A DNA stretch of 64,000 nucleotides from Lachnospiraceae bacterium (GTDB taxonomy: Bacteria; Bacillota; Clostridia; Lachnospirales; Lachnospiraceae), in contig SVEY01000011.1 of assembly GCA_015057165.1 (NCBI GenBank), positions 1-64,000 on the forward strand. Reading direction: 5' to 3'. Shown in pieces: positions 7,407 through 17,289 of the stretch. The notes beneath the pieces are model-generated. The model searched no databases. It was not told where the DNA came from and worked only from the letters and a program-made list of their open reading frames with translations. The first letter of the stretch is position 1; the number at the start of each line of letters is the position of its first letter. The translations under genes and the position numbers were made by a program.

Positions 7407-9878
7407 ATGGGTAGAACAGTAAAATTAACAGGATTAATATTATTAACTCTTGGATTAATTTTGGGAATAGTTATGGTATTTCCTAAGATTGCTAAGGCAG
7501 AAGGAGTTGATAATAATTCAGATTATGAATTAGTAGAAAGCAGTTCAAGTCAGAAACTGGCTGCACCTAACTATACTGCAAATGCAACAGCTACGAATAA
7601 TCCGGGAGTGTACGAGACACAGGCACAAGCGGGTGCTGACAAATCCACCACTACAATAGGTATTCCAACTGTATCAAAGCAGAATCTGGAAAATAATCCT
7701 ACAGAGGAATCTCCTGCAATTATAACTGGAGCGGCTGTTAATTACGAGGACAAGACAGGACCTACTGAGTTTACACCTAAAGAAGGAGCGACTCTCGTGG
7801 CACCATATTCAGAATTTCGATGGAGTGTAATTGACGAGCAGGTTAAGGATGCGGACGGTAACGTTACTACTCATAAGAAATTATCAGGATTTGATGGAAC
7901 ATATTATATTATTCGTGTTGATTTAAAGCCATATCTTGAAGCTGCAGGAGCTAATTTAACTGATGCAAGTACACAATTTATTCATATAAAGCAGGAAGGT
8001 AACACAGCCTTAATGGTACTTTCTGGTATGGGAACTGGATATGATGCTTATACATTCTCAGATGCACTAGGTAACTGGACTGGCTCATATTCACTTAAGA
8101 ATAATGCAGCAGAATTAAGAGCTAAGACTAATTCACCTGACGATAAAATATATTTTGATATAATTCTTCAGGCTTCTGGCAAGCTTGCAGCAGGTGCAGA
8201 CCAGGGACAGCAGGGTGTCCCAAGTTCAGATTGGGGACTAAGCTTCTATATTGATAATACATTAGATTATAATCCAGGCTTACATTACGATCCTCAATCA
8301 ACAGATCCTAATCACGCAGCTAATTGCTTGGCAAAATTCTTCAAGCAGGAAAACTATAATGCTACTGATGCACAGAAGAAGACAAGTTATACTGTTAAGG
8401 GTTCTGATCTTGAAATTGATGTAATGGTAGATGATAGAGAGGTTACAGGAGATAAGCCACAGTTTTGGTCACTAACAAATGCTATTTCTCATCAACCATT
8501 TGATTCACATACAATTAAGCTTATTAGTGAAGTACCAGTACTTGAGGGTCTTAATCTTACAGGTACAGCTACTAATCACAGAAATGTAATTCTTGATGTT
8601 AATAGCTTTGATATCCAGATTGCTAATAATACAACAACTAACCAGGCTGGTCTTGTTGTTGGTAACAACGCAACACTTACAATTATGGATAGCACACGTA
8701 CAGCAGGTGCAGAACTTGCAATTGGTAACAATGCTAACATGATTATTCAGAATGGTGGAACACTAATAGTTGATCCTACATGCGTATTTGAAGTTGAATA
8801 TGATGCAGCTTCAGTAACACAAGGACAGTCAGCTTCACCTCTTTCTAACGGTGAGATTATTATTGAGAATGGCGGAACATTAATTAATAACGGTGTTGTA
8901 AACGTTGAAGGAACAGAAGGAAAACCAATTGATGTTACTACACCAGTAAGTCGTGATATAAGACCTGCAGTTATGATTATTCAACCAGGCGGAGTATTTA
9001 ATAATAATGGAACACTATCTGTAAAGGGTAGATTATATGTTCTTGGTAATCTTACTAATAATGGCCAATATAATGACATAATAAGTAAGACTGATCCAGA
9101 TAAGGGTTCAATTGACTATCATAAAGGACTTCAGATTACATGGAAGGATGATGTAACACAAGCAGGAGTTGTTCCTGGTACAGTATATGTAGGAATTGAT
9201 CCTGATGGAAATATTTATAGAAGTGCAACACTTGTTAATAATGGTGATGTTGTAATAGCACCAGGTGCAATTGAATTATATGGAATACTTGATACAAGAA
9301 ATGGTCATATATATCTATGTGATGTAACAGAGGCAATTATTCCTGTTGCACCTACTACAGCTGATCCTCTTACAGTTGAGAAGAGAATACAGCTATCTCA
9401 AATAGCATATGGATTATTAAATGTACATGAAGGAGCAACAATTCTTGGCTCAGAAGCGAATTTCTCTGGCGGTAAGGTTGCACTACTTCATAACGGAGTA
9501 ATGGGTGCATTAACTAATACAGGTGAAGCCATCAAGAATATTGGAGATGTAAGAGCAGATGATTTTGTACTATCTGCAAATGATGGTGTAAGAGATCTAA
9601 TCCAGGGTGTTGATTTTATTCTACATGATGGATGGGTTGAATTTACAGATGCATATCTATCAAGCTTTAGTGGAGTAAGAACTGCAAGAATTAATATTGG
9701 GTACAGATTCCTTTATATCGACGTTGTAGGAACAAAACCAACTGATACAGTTAAGAGAGGTGCTGCTCCAAAGACAGGTGATAATAATTCTATGATGGTA
9801 TGGTTAATAATCATGTTATCAGGAATGTCAGTACTTGGTACTACAGTTTGTGTTAGTAGAAGAAAGGCTAATAAGTAA
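7407..9878 (+). CDS. LPXTG-like cell-wall surface protein
   Basis: Start set at ATG 7407 because AAGGAG lies just upstream and the following residues form a signal peptide (GLILLTLGLILGIVMVF, likely cut after AKA). The open frame extends upstream to 7299 without a ribosome binding site. The 823-residue protein is Asn/Thr/Gly-rich with repeated short beta-strand patterns such as NGGTL-I and NNGxxN in the middle, as in beta-solenoid adhesins. The C-terminus has APKTGD (787-792), a hydrophobic helix and RRKANK, a sortase sorting signal with A instead of L at position 1. No sortase gene is in the window. The ligand is unknown. Confidence 0.8.
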   Translation: MGRTVKLTGLILLTLGLILGIVMVFPKIAKAEGVDNNSDYELVESSSSQKLAAPNYTANATATNNPGVYETQAQAGADKSTTTIGIPTVSKQNLENNPTEESPAIITGAAVNYEDKTGPTEFTPKEGATLVAPYSEFRWSVIDEQVKDADGNVTTHKKLSGFDGTYYIIRVDLKPYLEAAGANLTDASTQFIHIKQEGNTALMVLSGMGTGYDAYTFSDALGNWTGSYSLKNNAAELRAKTNSPDDKIYFDIILQASGKLAAGADQGQQGVPSSDWGLSFYIDNTLDYNPGLHYDPQSTDPNHAANCLAKFFKQENYNATDAQKKTSYTVKGSDLEIDVMVDDREVTGDKPQFWSLTNAISHQPFDSHTIKLISEVPVLEGLNLTGTATNHRNVILDVNSFDIQIANNTTTNQAGLVVGNNATLTIMDSTRTAGAELAIGNNANMIIQNGGTLIVDPTCVFEVEYDAASVTQGQSASPLSNGEIIIENGGTLINNGVVNVEGTEGKPIDVTTPVSRDIRPAVMIIQPGGVFNNNGTLSVKGRLYVLGNLTNNGQYNDIISKTDPDKGSIDYHKGLQITWKDDVTQAGVVPGTVYVGIDPDGNIYRSATLVNNGDVVIAPGAIELYGILDTRNGHIYLCDVTEAIIPVAPTTADPLTVEKRIQLSQIAYGLLNVHEGATILGSEANFSGGKVALLHNGVMGALTNTGEAIKNIGDVRADDFVLSANDGVRDLIQGVDFILHDGWVEFTDAYLSSFSGVRTARINIGYRFLYIDVVGTKPTDTVKRGAAPKTGDNNSMMVWLIIMLSGMSVLGTTVCVSRRKANK

Positions 9879-9921
9879 CCTTATATGATATAGGAAAAGA
9901 AAAAAATTGTTATTTAAGAAT

Positions 9922-9970
9922 AAGCTACAGTTCTTTGAGAATTCAACTCATTTTTCTGTGGCTTGTTTTA
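9922..9970 (+). terminator. long nested terminator hairpin
   Basis: AAGCTACAG pairs with CTGTGGCTT (one G-U) and an inner TGAG-aattcaa-CTCA stem closes the loop; GTTTTA follows. It separates the surface-protein gene from the next gene. Confidence 0.6.
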
Positions 9971-10001
9971 TGTTATAATACCTTTTAATGGGAGAATACA
10001 T

Positions 10002-11501
10002 ATGTCAACAAAGTGGAAAATAATATCAATTACAATTGCAACTTTATTATTTCTGGCTATAGCGATTCTTTCTGTTCGTGGTAGATACCTTTGGATGGTA
10101 ATACCGGATTATGATTATTACTCGATAACTGAGAATAACAATCTTGATAATGATGTGAGTAATAATAGAGAGAAAATCAATATAACTTCCAATAATCAAA
10201 GCGTTATAGAGATAAAAAGCGTAGATTATGACGATACAAGGGATTGCTATGTTGTAGAGCTTAATCCAATTAAAACGGGAGAAGTAACACTTAGAGTAGA
10301 TAGCCCTGGAATGAGTTTTAAGAATAGTATAACTGATTTTAAAGTGCTTCCTTTTGGTATTATCATGGTTAAGGGAGATATAGGGAGCATAAGCAATGTA
10401 GATATTATAAGAGTAGAGATTCTTGTTGTATTTATATTAATTGGTATAAATATTGCTGTTGCTCTTTATAAACTGGTTAAGAAGGACAGGTACTCTTACA
10501 CTATAATGTATTACATAGGTGCACTTGTTTTTATCATTGCAAATGTGCTTCTTTTTACAATGCTTGTAATTGTAGATAATCCGGTTGATGATAAGTTGTC
10601 ATATCTAGTTAGCGATTTTGTAAATGATGGTATATACTTTGTATATCTGTTGTTCCCGATTATTATAATACTTGCGGTATTTCTTGTTATTAGTAATCTG
10701 GTGCTAATTATTAGAGAGGGTGGCGGTGTTAGGAATTTGCTGGGGATAGCCCTGGCCATGTTTCTTGTGATAACAACTCTGGGAATTGATTGGATATCAA
10801 GTATGTTCGCGGAGCAATCATATATAGTACTGTTTTTCGCTACAATATTCTATGGACTGCTTACCTATTTTGAGTGTGTTATGATTGGGACATTTATTGC
10901 AACAACTATTTCCCATCATCATGTTCCCAGGAAAGAAATGGATTATATTATAATACTTGGCTGTGGACTTAGAGAAGATGGAACACCTATTCCACTGCTT
11001 CAGGGCAGAATAGACAGGGCGCTATGGTTATATAACAGACAATTAAAGAAGAAGGGAACGGAGATGATGTTCGTGTGTTCTGGTGGTCAGGGTCCTGATG
11101 AGATAATATCTGAGGCCTTGTCTATTAAGAACTATTTACTGTCTAAAGGAATCAGGGAAAAACTTATTCTTATTGAAGATAAATCCACATCTACCTATGA
11201 GAATATGAAGTATTCTCGGGAAGTGATTGAAGCATATAAGGAGAAAAATGGAATAAATAAAATGCAAAATATTGCATTTTCAACTACTGACTACCATGTA
11301 TTTAGAAGTGGATATCTTGCAGGAAGGCTAGGAATTAATGCAGAAGGAATAGGTAGCAGAACAAGGTGGTATTTCTATCCTAATGCTTTGATACGAGAGT
11401 TCGTTGCCAATATTAGTAATCAGAGGATAAAGCATATTGTCAATTCACTAATAATAAGTGCTGTATGTGTAATGATTTGTATTGTTAGTATAGTTGCATA
11501 G
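10002..11501 (+). CDS. membrane YdcF/SanA-like (DUF218) protein
   Basis: Start set at ATG 10002, which has GGAG at 9991-9994; the open frame extends 13 codons further but into the preceding terminator. The 499-residue protein has an N-terminal membrane helix, an extracytoplasmic domain of about 100 residues, five or so membrane helices, and a C-terminal DUF218/YdcF domain starting DYIIILGCGLREDGTP, with SGGQGPDE and STSTYENMKYS conserved. YdcF-like proteins are linked to envelope functions and may bind nucleotide-like ligands. The N-terminal extracellular domain is not recognised. Confidence 0.8.
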   Translation: MSTKWKIISITIATLLFLAIAILSVRGRYLWMVIPDYDYYSITENNNLDNDVSNNREKINITSNNQSVIEIKSVDYDDTRDCYVVELNPIKTGEVTLRVDSPGMSFKNSITDFKVLPFGIIMVKGDIGSISNVDIIRVEILVVFILIGINIAVALYKLVKKDRYSYTIMYYIGALVFIIANVLLFTMLVIVDNPVDDKLSYLVSDFVNDGIYFVYLLFPIIIILAVFLVISNLVLIIREGGGVRNLLGIALAMFLVITTLGIDWISSMFAEQSYIVLFFATIFYGLLTYFECVMIGTFIATTISHHHVPRKEMDYIIILGCGLREDGTPIPLLQGRIDRALWLYNRQLKKKGTEMMFVCSGGQGPDEIISEALSIKNYLLSKGIREKLILIEDKSTSTYENMKYSREVIEAYKEKNGINKMQNIAFSTTDYHVFRSGYLAGRLGINAEGIGSRTRWYFYPNALIREFVANISNQRIKHIVNSLIISAVCVMICIVSIVA

Positions 11502-11615
11502 CTTGAATTTACATGAATATAATAATACATAATGTATCATAGAATAATAAGAATATGATATAATATATAAAATTTAAGAAAGGAGTGTACCTGTTATTAG
11601 GTAGAATAATTAGTT

Positions 11616-12092
11616 ATGAGTAAGAAAGAAAAAGGAAAAGGCCTATTGGCTGAATTTAAGAAATTTATCCTTAGGGGAAATGTTATGGATATGGCTGTTG
11701 GTGTCATTGTAGGTGGCGCATTTACAGCTATTGTTACATCTCTTAATAAGGATATATTATCTCCTATTATTGCACTTGTTGGAGGAACTGATTTCTCTTA
11801 TCTAACTGTTACACTTGGTTCTGGTGAGAATGCGCCAGTATTATATTATGGAAGCTTTATTACTGCAATTATTAATTTCTTAATTACAGCAATTGTAATA
11901 TTCTTAATTGTAAAGGGAATTAATAAGCTAAGTGATAGAGTTAGTGCTAGATTCAAGAAGGAAGAGGAAGAAGCACCTACAGAGAAGGAATGTCCATTCT
12001 GTAAGACAATGATTAAGATTGATGCTACTCGTTGTCCTAATTGTACTTCTCAATTGCCAGTAGAGGAAGTCGCAGAAGAGGTTGAAGCATAA
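11616..12092 (+). CDS. mscL: large-conductance mechanosensitive channel MscL
   Basis: A 158-residue MscL. The N-terminal helix and pore helix read FKKFILRGNVMDMAVGVIVG, followed by the periplasmic loop and a second membrane helix (FITAIINFLITAIVIFLIVKGINKL in outline). After the cytoplasmic helix there is a zinc-ribbon-like tail CPFCxxxIxxxATRCPNC, known from several Firmicute MscL proteins. It releases solutes during hypo-osmotic shock. The nearest strong Shine-Dalgarno (AAAGGAG) is about 30 bases upstream of the ATG, further than usual. mnmA begins immediately after the stop. Confidence 0.9.
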   Translation: MSKKEKGKGLLAEFKKFILRGNVMDMAVGVIVGGAFTAIVTSLNKDILSPIIALVGGTDFSYLTVTLGSGENAPVLYYGSFITAIINFLITAIVIFLIVKGINKLSDRVSARFKKEEEEAPTEKECPFCKTMIKIDATRCPNCTSQLPVEEVAEEVEA

Positions 12093-13154
12093 ATGGCTAA
12101 AGTTGTTGTTGGCATGTCAGGTGGCGTAGATAGCGCTGTGGCAGCATATTTACTTAAAAAAGAAGGATATGCAGTTATAGGTCTTACTCTTCGTACATGG
12201 GAAGCAGAAGAAGGAGGAGAGAGCCGTTGCTGTGAAATAGATGATGCAAGAGAGACGGCTAGAAGAATTGGAATAGAATATCATACCCTTAATTGCCTGT
12301 CTGAATTCAAAGATAAGGTAGTTGAGCCATTCGTCAACAACTATATAGACGGACGTACTCCCAATCCTTGTGTTATATGTAACAGGAAGATTAAGTGGGA
12401 GAGGCTCATATATTTTGCTAATGTAATTAAAGCAGACTATGTTGCTACAGGTCACTATGCTAAAGTAGTAAAGCTTGACAATGGCAGGTATAGTGTCCGT
12501 CAGGCTTCTCACTATGAGAAAGATCAGACATATATGCTTTATAAGCTTTCTCAAGACGATTTGTCAAGAACTCTTATGCCTCTTTATGATTTAACTAAGG
12601 ATGAAGTTAGAGAAATAGCTAGAGAAATAGGTATAGATGTGGCTAATAAACCTGATTCCCAGGAGATATGCTTTGTTACTGATGGTAAGTACTCAGAATT
12701 CATAGAGAAAGAGGCTCCTAATGGTGTACCAGGTGAAGGAAATTACGTTGATACAGAGGGAAATATACTAGGAAAGCATAAAGGAATTACTAATTACACT
12801 GTGGGTCAAAGAAGAGGTCTAGGTCTTGCAATGGGCTATCATGTCTTCGTAAAAGAGATTAGACCGGACACTAATGAGGTTGTTATAGGCAGAGAAGAGG
12901 ATTTGTATAAGGATGTAATAACCTGTCATGATATAAACTATGTGGGATTAGAGCCTCTTAAGAAGGACGATAAAGTGACTTGCTTTGTTAAGATAAGATA
13001 TCATCATAAAGCCCAGGAAGCGACTATAGAGATGATAAGTGACGAAAGAATAAGTGTAACATTTAAGGAACCTGTTAAGGGGGCGGCCCCTGGACAATCG
13101 GCGGTGTTCTATGATAGTGAGTCTACTGTACTTGGCGGCGGAATTATTGAGTGA
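12093..13154 (+). CDS. mnmA: tRNA-specific 2-thiouridylase MnmA
   Basis: A 353-residue ATP-dependent thiolase that makes s2U34 in tRNA for Lys, Glu and Gln. The PP-loop SGGVDS is at residues 9-14. The two catalytic cysteines are visible as C93 in NPCVICN and C193 in QEICFV, and the TGHYA and GQRRGLGL motifs are present. Length is normal. The start codon follows the mscL stop with no gap, so translation is probably coupled. A cysteine desulfurase must provide sulfur from outside the window. Confidence 0.93.
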   Translation: MAKVVVGMSGGVDSAVAAYLLKKEGYAVIGLTLRTWEAEEGGESRCCEIDDARETARRIGIEYHTLNCLSEFKDKVVEPFVNNYIDGRTPNPCVICNRKIKWERLIYFANVIKADYVATGHYAKVVKLDNGRYSVRQASHYEKDQTYMLYKLSQDDLSRTLMPLYDLTKDEVREIAREIGIDVANKPDSQEICFVTDGKYSEFIEKEAPNGVPGEGNYVDTEGNILGKHKGITNYTVGQRRGLGLAMGYHVFVKEIRPDTNEVVIGREEDLYKDVITCHDINYVGLEPLKKDDKVTCFVKIRYHHKAQEATIEMISDERISVTFKEPVKGAAPGQSAVFYDSESTVLGGGIIE

Positions 13155-13179
13155 TAACTAGTTAATAAGGGTAAATGTT

Positions 13180-14085
13180 ATGAATATTAATCAACTAAAA
13201 TATGTTATTGAAGTCTCATCTGCATCTTCTATGCGTGAGGCGTCAAGGAAATTATATGTATCACAACCAGCTCTATCTAATAGTATTAAGGAATTAGAGG
13301 ATGAGCTGGGTATTTTAATATTTGAAAGAACTAATAAGGGCATATCTGTTACTGAAGAAGGAAGGGATTTTATTGATTATGCCAAGAAGGCCGTTAACCA
13401 GTATGAGATATTAGAGGACAGATATTTAGACAAAGATGTAAATAGAGAACATTTCTCAGTGTCTGTGCAGCATTATAATTTCGCTATTAATGCTTTTACT
13501 AATGTGATTAAGAAGAATAATCTTGATAAATACACATTTTCAGTAAGGGAGACAAGAACAAGAGAAGTATTAGAAGATGTAAGAAGCTTTAAGAGTGAAG
13601 TTGGAATTGTATCATTCTCTGGTTCTAATGAAGAAGTGTTAAAAAAGCTACTTAAGGATTATGAGCTTACCTTTACTCCGCTAATGAAGAGAGATACCTA
13701 TGTGTATGTGTGGGAGAATCACCCATATGCAAATAAGAAAATAGTATCCATTGATGATATGAAGGATTATCCATGCGTGTCTTTTGATCAGAGTGATAAT
13801 AGTAGTTTCTACTTATCAGAGGAAGCTATGGGAGATTATGAATTTGATAAGCTTATTAAGTCTGACGATAGGGCTACGACTCTAGAGATAATAGCAAGAC
13901 TTAATGGGTATGCCGTGGGTTGCGGAATGCTTTCAGATGAAGATGCCATACTTAAAGGAATGGTGGCTATAAAGCTAAAGGAACAGGATCCTCTTACTAT
14001 TGGCTATATTACAAGAAAGGGAAGAGATAACACGGAGTATGGCAAGGCATATATAGAGGAACTTCTTCAATATAAAGAAGTATAA
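13180..14085 (+). CDS. LysR family transcriptional regulator
   Basis: A 301-residue LysR-type regulator with an N-terminal winged helix (LKYVIEVSSASSMREASRKL, then SQPALSNSIKELEDELG) and a C-terminal periplasmic-binding-like effector domain. It starts 25 bases behind mnmA and stands directly upstream of the cysK operon on the same strand, so control of cysteine synthesis (a CysB/CysR-like role) is plausible but inferred from position only. Confidence 0.85.
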   Translation: MNINQLKYVIEVSSASSMREASRKLYVSQPALSNSIKELEDELGILIFERTNKGISVTEEGRDFIDYAKKAVNQYEILEDRYLDKDVNREHFSVSVQHYNFAINAFTNVIKKNNLDKYTFSVRETRTREVLEDVRSFKSEVGIVSFSGSNEEVLKKLLKDYELTFTPLMKRDTYVYVWENHPYANKKIVSIDDMKDYPCVSFDQSDNSSFYLSEEAMGDYEFDKLIKSDDRATTLEIIARLNGYAVGCGMLSDEDAILKGMVAIKLKEQDPLTIGYITRKGRDNTEYGKAYIEELLQYKEV

Positions 14086-14173
14086 TCTGGCGATAATCAA
14101 AAGTTATCACAGACGATAAAACAACTGTAATTTACAAGGAGTGTAAGTGTAATTATAATGTTTCTATGATAAA

Positions 14174-14254
14174 GCTGAACGCAATCAGCAAAAACCTTTT
14201 TCGAAACGTTGAACGAATGTTCAGTTGAGAAAAAGGTATTTTGTAATCGCGTTC
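14174..14254 (+). promoter_or_regulatory. structured leader upstream of cysK
   Basis: Nested pairing is visible. GAACGC (14177-14182) pairs with GCGTTC (14249-14254). CAAAAACCTTTTT (14189-14201) pairs with AAAAAGGTATTTTG (14230-14243) with one bulged A. The apical stem is TGAAC-gaat-GTTCA (14210-14223). An alternative small hairpin GCTG/CAGC (14174-14189) competes with the outer stem. The outer stem ends right before GGAGG and 20 bases before the main AGGAGG. It lacks the T-box consensus and a T-run, so translation control or an RNA-stability element is more likely than attenuation. It could instead be a set of operator half-sites. Confidence 0.5.
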
Positions 14255-14283
14255 GGAGGAATGAAGATTAGGAGGATATTACA

Positions 14284-15219
14284 ATGTCAAACATTTACAA
14301 AGGAACACTTGGACTCATTGGCAACACACCTCTTGTTGAGGTTACGAACATCGAGAAGGATTTGGGATTAGAAGCAACTATATTAGTTAAGCTTGAATAC
14401 TTTAATCCAGCAGGAAGTGTTAAGGATCGTATTGCTAAGGCAATGATTGAAGATGCAGAGAATAAGGGGTTGTTGAAAGAAAACTCAACAATAATAGAAC
14501 CTACATCTGGTAATACAGGAATTGGTCTTGCGGCAATTGCAGCAGCAAAGGGATATAGAATAATTCTTACAATGCCAGAGACTATGAGCGTTGAGAGAAG
14601 AAATATTTTAAAGTCATATGGTGCAGAGCTTGTGCTTACAGAAGGCGCCAAGGGAATGAAAGGTGCTATTGCAAAAGCAGAAGAACTATCTCATGATATA
14701 CCAGACAGTTTTATACCAGGTCAGTTCGTTAATGAAGCTAATCCGGCAATTCACAGGGCAACAACTGGTCCAGAGATCTGGAATGATACAGATGGCAATA
14801 TTGATTTGTTTATCGCAGGTGTTGGAACAGGTGGAACAGTAACAGGAGTTGGTGAATACCTTAAGAGTAAGAAGCCAGATGTTAAGATTGTAGCACTTGA
14901 GCCGGAAGATTCACCAGTGTTATCAGAAGGAACACCGGGAGCACATAAGATTCAGGGAATTGGAGCTGGATTCGTACCTGATGTGCTTAATACTAATGCA
15001 TATGATGAGATATTCAAATCATCTAACCAGGATGCGTTTGATACAGCTAAGCTTCTTGCTCGTAAAGAAGGAATATCTGTAGGTATTTCTTCTGGTGCTG
15101 CACTTCACGGAGCAATCGAACTTGCAAAACGACCTGAGAATAAAGGCAAAGTAATAGTTGCACTTCTTCCTGATAGCGGTGACAGATATTATTCTACACC
15201 TTTATTTAATGAGGAATAA
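14284..15219 (+). CDS. cysK: cysteine synthase A (O-acetylserine sulfhydrylase)
   Basis: A 311-residue PLP enzyme. The lysine that binds PLP is K47 in [11 protein letters not shown]; the substrate loop [10 protein letters not shown] and the glycine-rich phosphate-binding GTGGTVTG are present. It makes cysteine from O-acetylserine and sulfide. Start ATG with AGGAGG eight bases upstream. First gene of an operon with the glutamate-cysteine ligase (20 bases gap) and the amidotransferase, so cysteine is probably passed into gamma-glutamylcysteine. Confidence 0.95.
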   Translation: MSNIYKGTLGLIGNTPLVEVTNIEKDLGLEATILVKLEYFNPAGSVKDRIAKAMIEDAENKGLLKENSTIIEPTSGNTGIGLAAIAAAKGYRIILTMPETMSVERRNILKSYGAELVLTEGAKGMKGAIAKAEELSHDIPDSFIPGQFVNEANPAIHRATTGPEIWNDTDGNIDLFIAGVGTGGTVTGVGEYLKSKKPDVKIVALEPEDSPVLSEGTPGAHKIQGIGAGFVPDVLNTNAYDEIFKSSNQDAFDTAKLLARKEGISVGISSGAALHGAIELAKRPENKGKVIVALLPDSGDRYYSTPLFNEE

Positions 15220-15239
15220 TTATTAAGGGATGGCGAGAT

Positions 15240-16463
15240 ATGGGTTTACTAGAACAAATAAGAGATTACATACAAAGTGGTGAGACAACTAAGGAGAGAC
15301 TTGGGCTCGAAGTAGAACATTTTGTTGTGGACGAAAGAGGAATTCAGATAGAATTTCATATGATTTCTAATCTTATTACAAAGATAGCAGAAGAAATTGG
15401 TGCTAGAACTATTCTGACGGATGGCCATGTGGTAGGATATTCCAATGATGATTATACAATTACCTTAGAACCGGCTTGTCAGTTGGAAATAAGCATTAAT
15501 CCTCATAGCTCGCTTTCTGAGATTGAAAGAGTTTATAGAGAGTTCTTAGAACTTTGGGAGCCTTTAATTAATGATATAGGTTATCATTTTATAACAAAGG
15601 GGAATTTGCCCCTAGTAGAACTTGGTGCAATAACTCCTGATGAGATTCCACTTTCTCCTAAGAAGCGATATGAATATATGGACAAGTACTTTGAAGAATC
15701 TGGGAAATGCGGTAAGTACATGATGCGTGCAAGTGCATCAACCCAGATTTCTGTTGATTATAAATGTGAGAAGGACTTAGTTAGAAAGCTCTCTATTCTA
15801 GAGAAGATTTCACCTGTTCTTATGATAATGTTCGAGAATAAGAAAAGGTATAATTCAACGATACCTGGAATAATTGATAAGGAGCATTTGTTTAGGATTC
15901 AACAATGGGATGATTTGGACTCAGATAGAACGGGATTTTTACCAGGGTCTTTAGATGGTAATTATAGCTATGAGAAAATTGCAAATACAGCCTATAATTT
16001 ACCATTAATCCTTCTTACAGATGAAGATAAGACCATCTATGTTGGCAGTAAAAGTGCAAGAGATCTTATAGAAGAGGGAACTATCAATGAGGATGAACTT
16101 ACAGAAGAAAGAAGTATTAATCTTATAGAACATTTTCTTTCAATGGGATTCTTTCACTTTAGAATAAAGAAATATATTGAGATTAGAGTGGTGGATAGTC
16201 TGCCTCTTGATAGAGCTATGGAATTTGCTGCTGTTGTTAAAGGCATTGTATATTCTGATAATAGTATTAATACATTAAAGGAAGAACTATCTAATATAGA
16301 TACACTAGACAAAGTTCAACAAGCTGTTCTTCGGATTGAAGAAGATGGACTTGATGCTGTAATCTACAATGATAAGACCGCAAGAGAGTGGGCGAATATT
16401 CTTGTTGAACTTGCAAGGGAAAGCCTAAAGGAAGAAGAAAGGAAGTATCTTAGCAATGTGTGA
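15240..16463 (+). CDS. glutamate-cysteine ligase family 2 (GCS2) protein
   Basis: A 407-residue member of the GCS2/plant-type glutamate-cysteine ligase family (also EgtA). The start GLEVEHFVVD is the typical metal/ATP glutamate signature, and TLEPACQLEISINP and MMRASASTQISVDY are conserved core motifs. Expected reaction: ATP-dependent joining of glutamate gamma-carboxyl to the cysteine amine. It overlaps the following amidotransferase by eight bases. No glutathione synthetase is in the window, so gamma-glutamylcysteine itself, or an unknown derivative, may be the product used. Confidence 0.8.
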   Translation: MGLLEQIRDYIQSGETTKERLGLEVEHFVVDERGIQIEFHMISNLITKIAEEIGARTILTDGHVVGYSNDDYTITLEPACQLEISINPHSSLSEIERVYREFLELWEPLINDIGYHFITKGNLPLVELGAITPDEIPLSPKKRYEYMDKYFEESGKCGKYMMRASASTQISVDYKCEKDLVRKLSILEKISPVLMIMFENKKRYNSTIPGIIDKEHLFRIQQWDDLDSDRTGFLPGSLDGNYSYEKIANTAYNLPLILLTDEDKTIYVGSKSARDLIEEGTINEDELTEERSINLIEHFLSMGFFHFRIKKYIEIRVVDSLPLDRAMEFAAVVKGIVYSDNSINTLKEELSNIDTLDKVQQAVLRIEEDGLDAVIYNDKTAREWANILVELARESLKEEERKYLSNV

Positions 16464-17229
16464 GATATTTGGAGTATCTGCAAGAGAAAAGATTACAATT
16501 AATCACATGCTTAAATCTTTCTATAGCCACAGTAATGAACATAGGAATGGATGGGGATTGGCGCTTCTTGACAGGACGCCGATTTCGATTGATAAAGAAC
16601 CAGTCAAAGCACTTGATAGCGCGTATTTAAAGGGAAAACTCCAATCAGAAATAAAGACAAAAAGATGTATATCACATATTAGAATGGCAACAATTGGTGG
16701 CATGAATGAAGATAATACCCATCCTTTTACTAGATATGATTATTATGGTAGAAGATGGGTTTTCGCACATAATGGAACTATATTTGAATCAGATGTATTA
16801 ACACCTTATCAATATATACAGAAGGGGACATCTGATAGCGAAAGAATTCTTCTATACATTATTGACGTTATGGACAGACATTTCGAAGAGCAGAGGTCAT
16901 CGTTAGATGGGCAAAAGAGAATGGAACTTATTGACGAGATTGTAAGAACTCTTGCGCCAGGTAACAAACTTAATCTAATGATAGAAGATGGTGAATACTT
17001 CTATGTCCATAAGAATGAAGAGAATACTTTATCTTATCTTAAGCTGGATGAGGGGTACATATTCTCAACAAAACCTTTAACTGATGATGAGTGGAAAGAT
17101 TTCCCTATGAATCAGTTAATGGTATATAAGGAAGGTGATCTTGTATACGAAGGGATTAAGCACAATAACACTTATGTAATGGATGAGGAAGAGATGAAAC
17201 TTCTATTTATGGCATACGCCGAGCTGTAG
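16456..17229 (+). CDS. class II glutamine amidotransferase (EgtC-like)
   Basis: A 257-residue N-terminal-nucleophile hydrolase. The start MCEIFGVSA places the catalytic cysteine at position 2, followed by EHRNGWGLALL, HIRMATIGG and FAHNGTI, the class II Gn-AT signature. Stand-alone enzymes of this type include EgtC, which removes a gamma-glutamyl group in ergothioneine synthesis. Its start codon overlaps the end of the glutamate-cysteine ligase gene, so the pair is co-translated. EgtB and EgtD are absent. The substrate is unknown. Confidence 0.8.
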   Translation: MCEIFGVSAREKITINHMLKSFYSHSNEHRNGWGLALLDRTPISIDKEPVKALDSAYLKGKLQSEIKTKRCISHIRMATIGGMNEDNTHPFTRYDYYGRRWVFAHNGTIFESDVLTPYQYIQKGTSDSERILLYIIDVMDRHFEEQRSSLDGQKRMELIDEIVRTLAPGNKLNLMIEDGEYFYVHKNEENTLSYLKLDEGYIFSTKPLTDDEWKDFPMNQLMVYKEGDLVYEGIKHNNTYVMDEEEMKLLFMAYAEL

Positions 17230-17257
17230 AAGGCATTTGTTCAAAAAATCCTACATA

Positions 17258-17289
17258 AAATGTGTTAAATATTATACGAAATGTGTTAA
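17258..17289. repeat. two AAATGTGTTAA direct repeats 21 bp apart
   Basis: AAATGTGTTAA occurs at 17258-17268 and 17279-17289, exactly two helical turns apart, upstream of the DegV gene. An inverted repeat TTTACC-n10-GGTAAA lies further down (about 17319-17340). These are possible regulator sites; no matching regulator can be assigned. Confidence 0.35.

Noticed and set aside
14086-14283. T-box riboswitch ahead of cysK
   Set aside because: No T-box consensus (GGTGG-type) sequence, no terminator T-run and no specifier stem could be found, so only an unclassified structured leader is reported.
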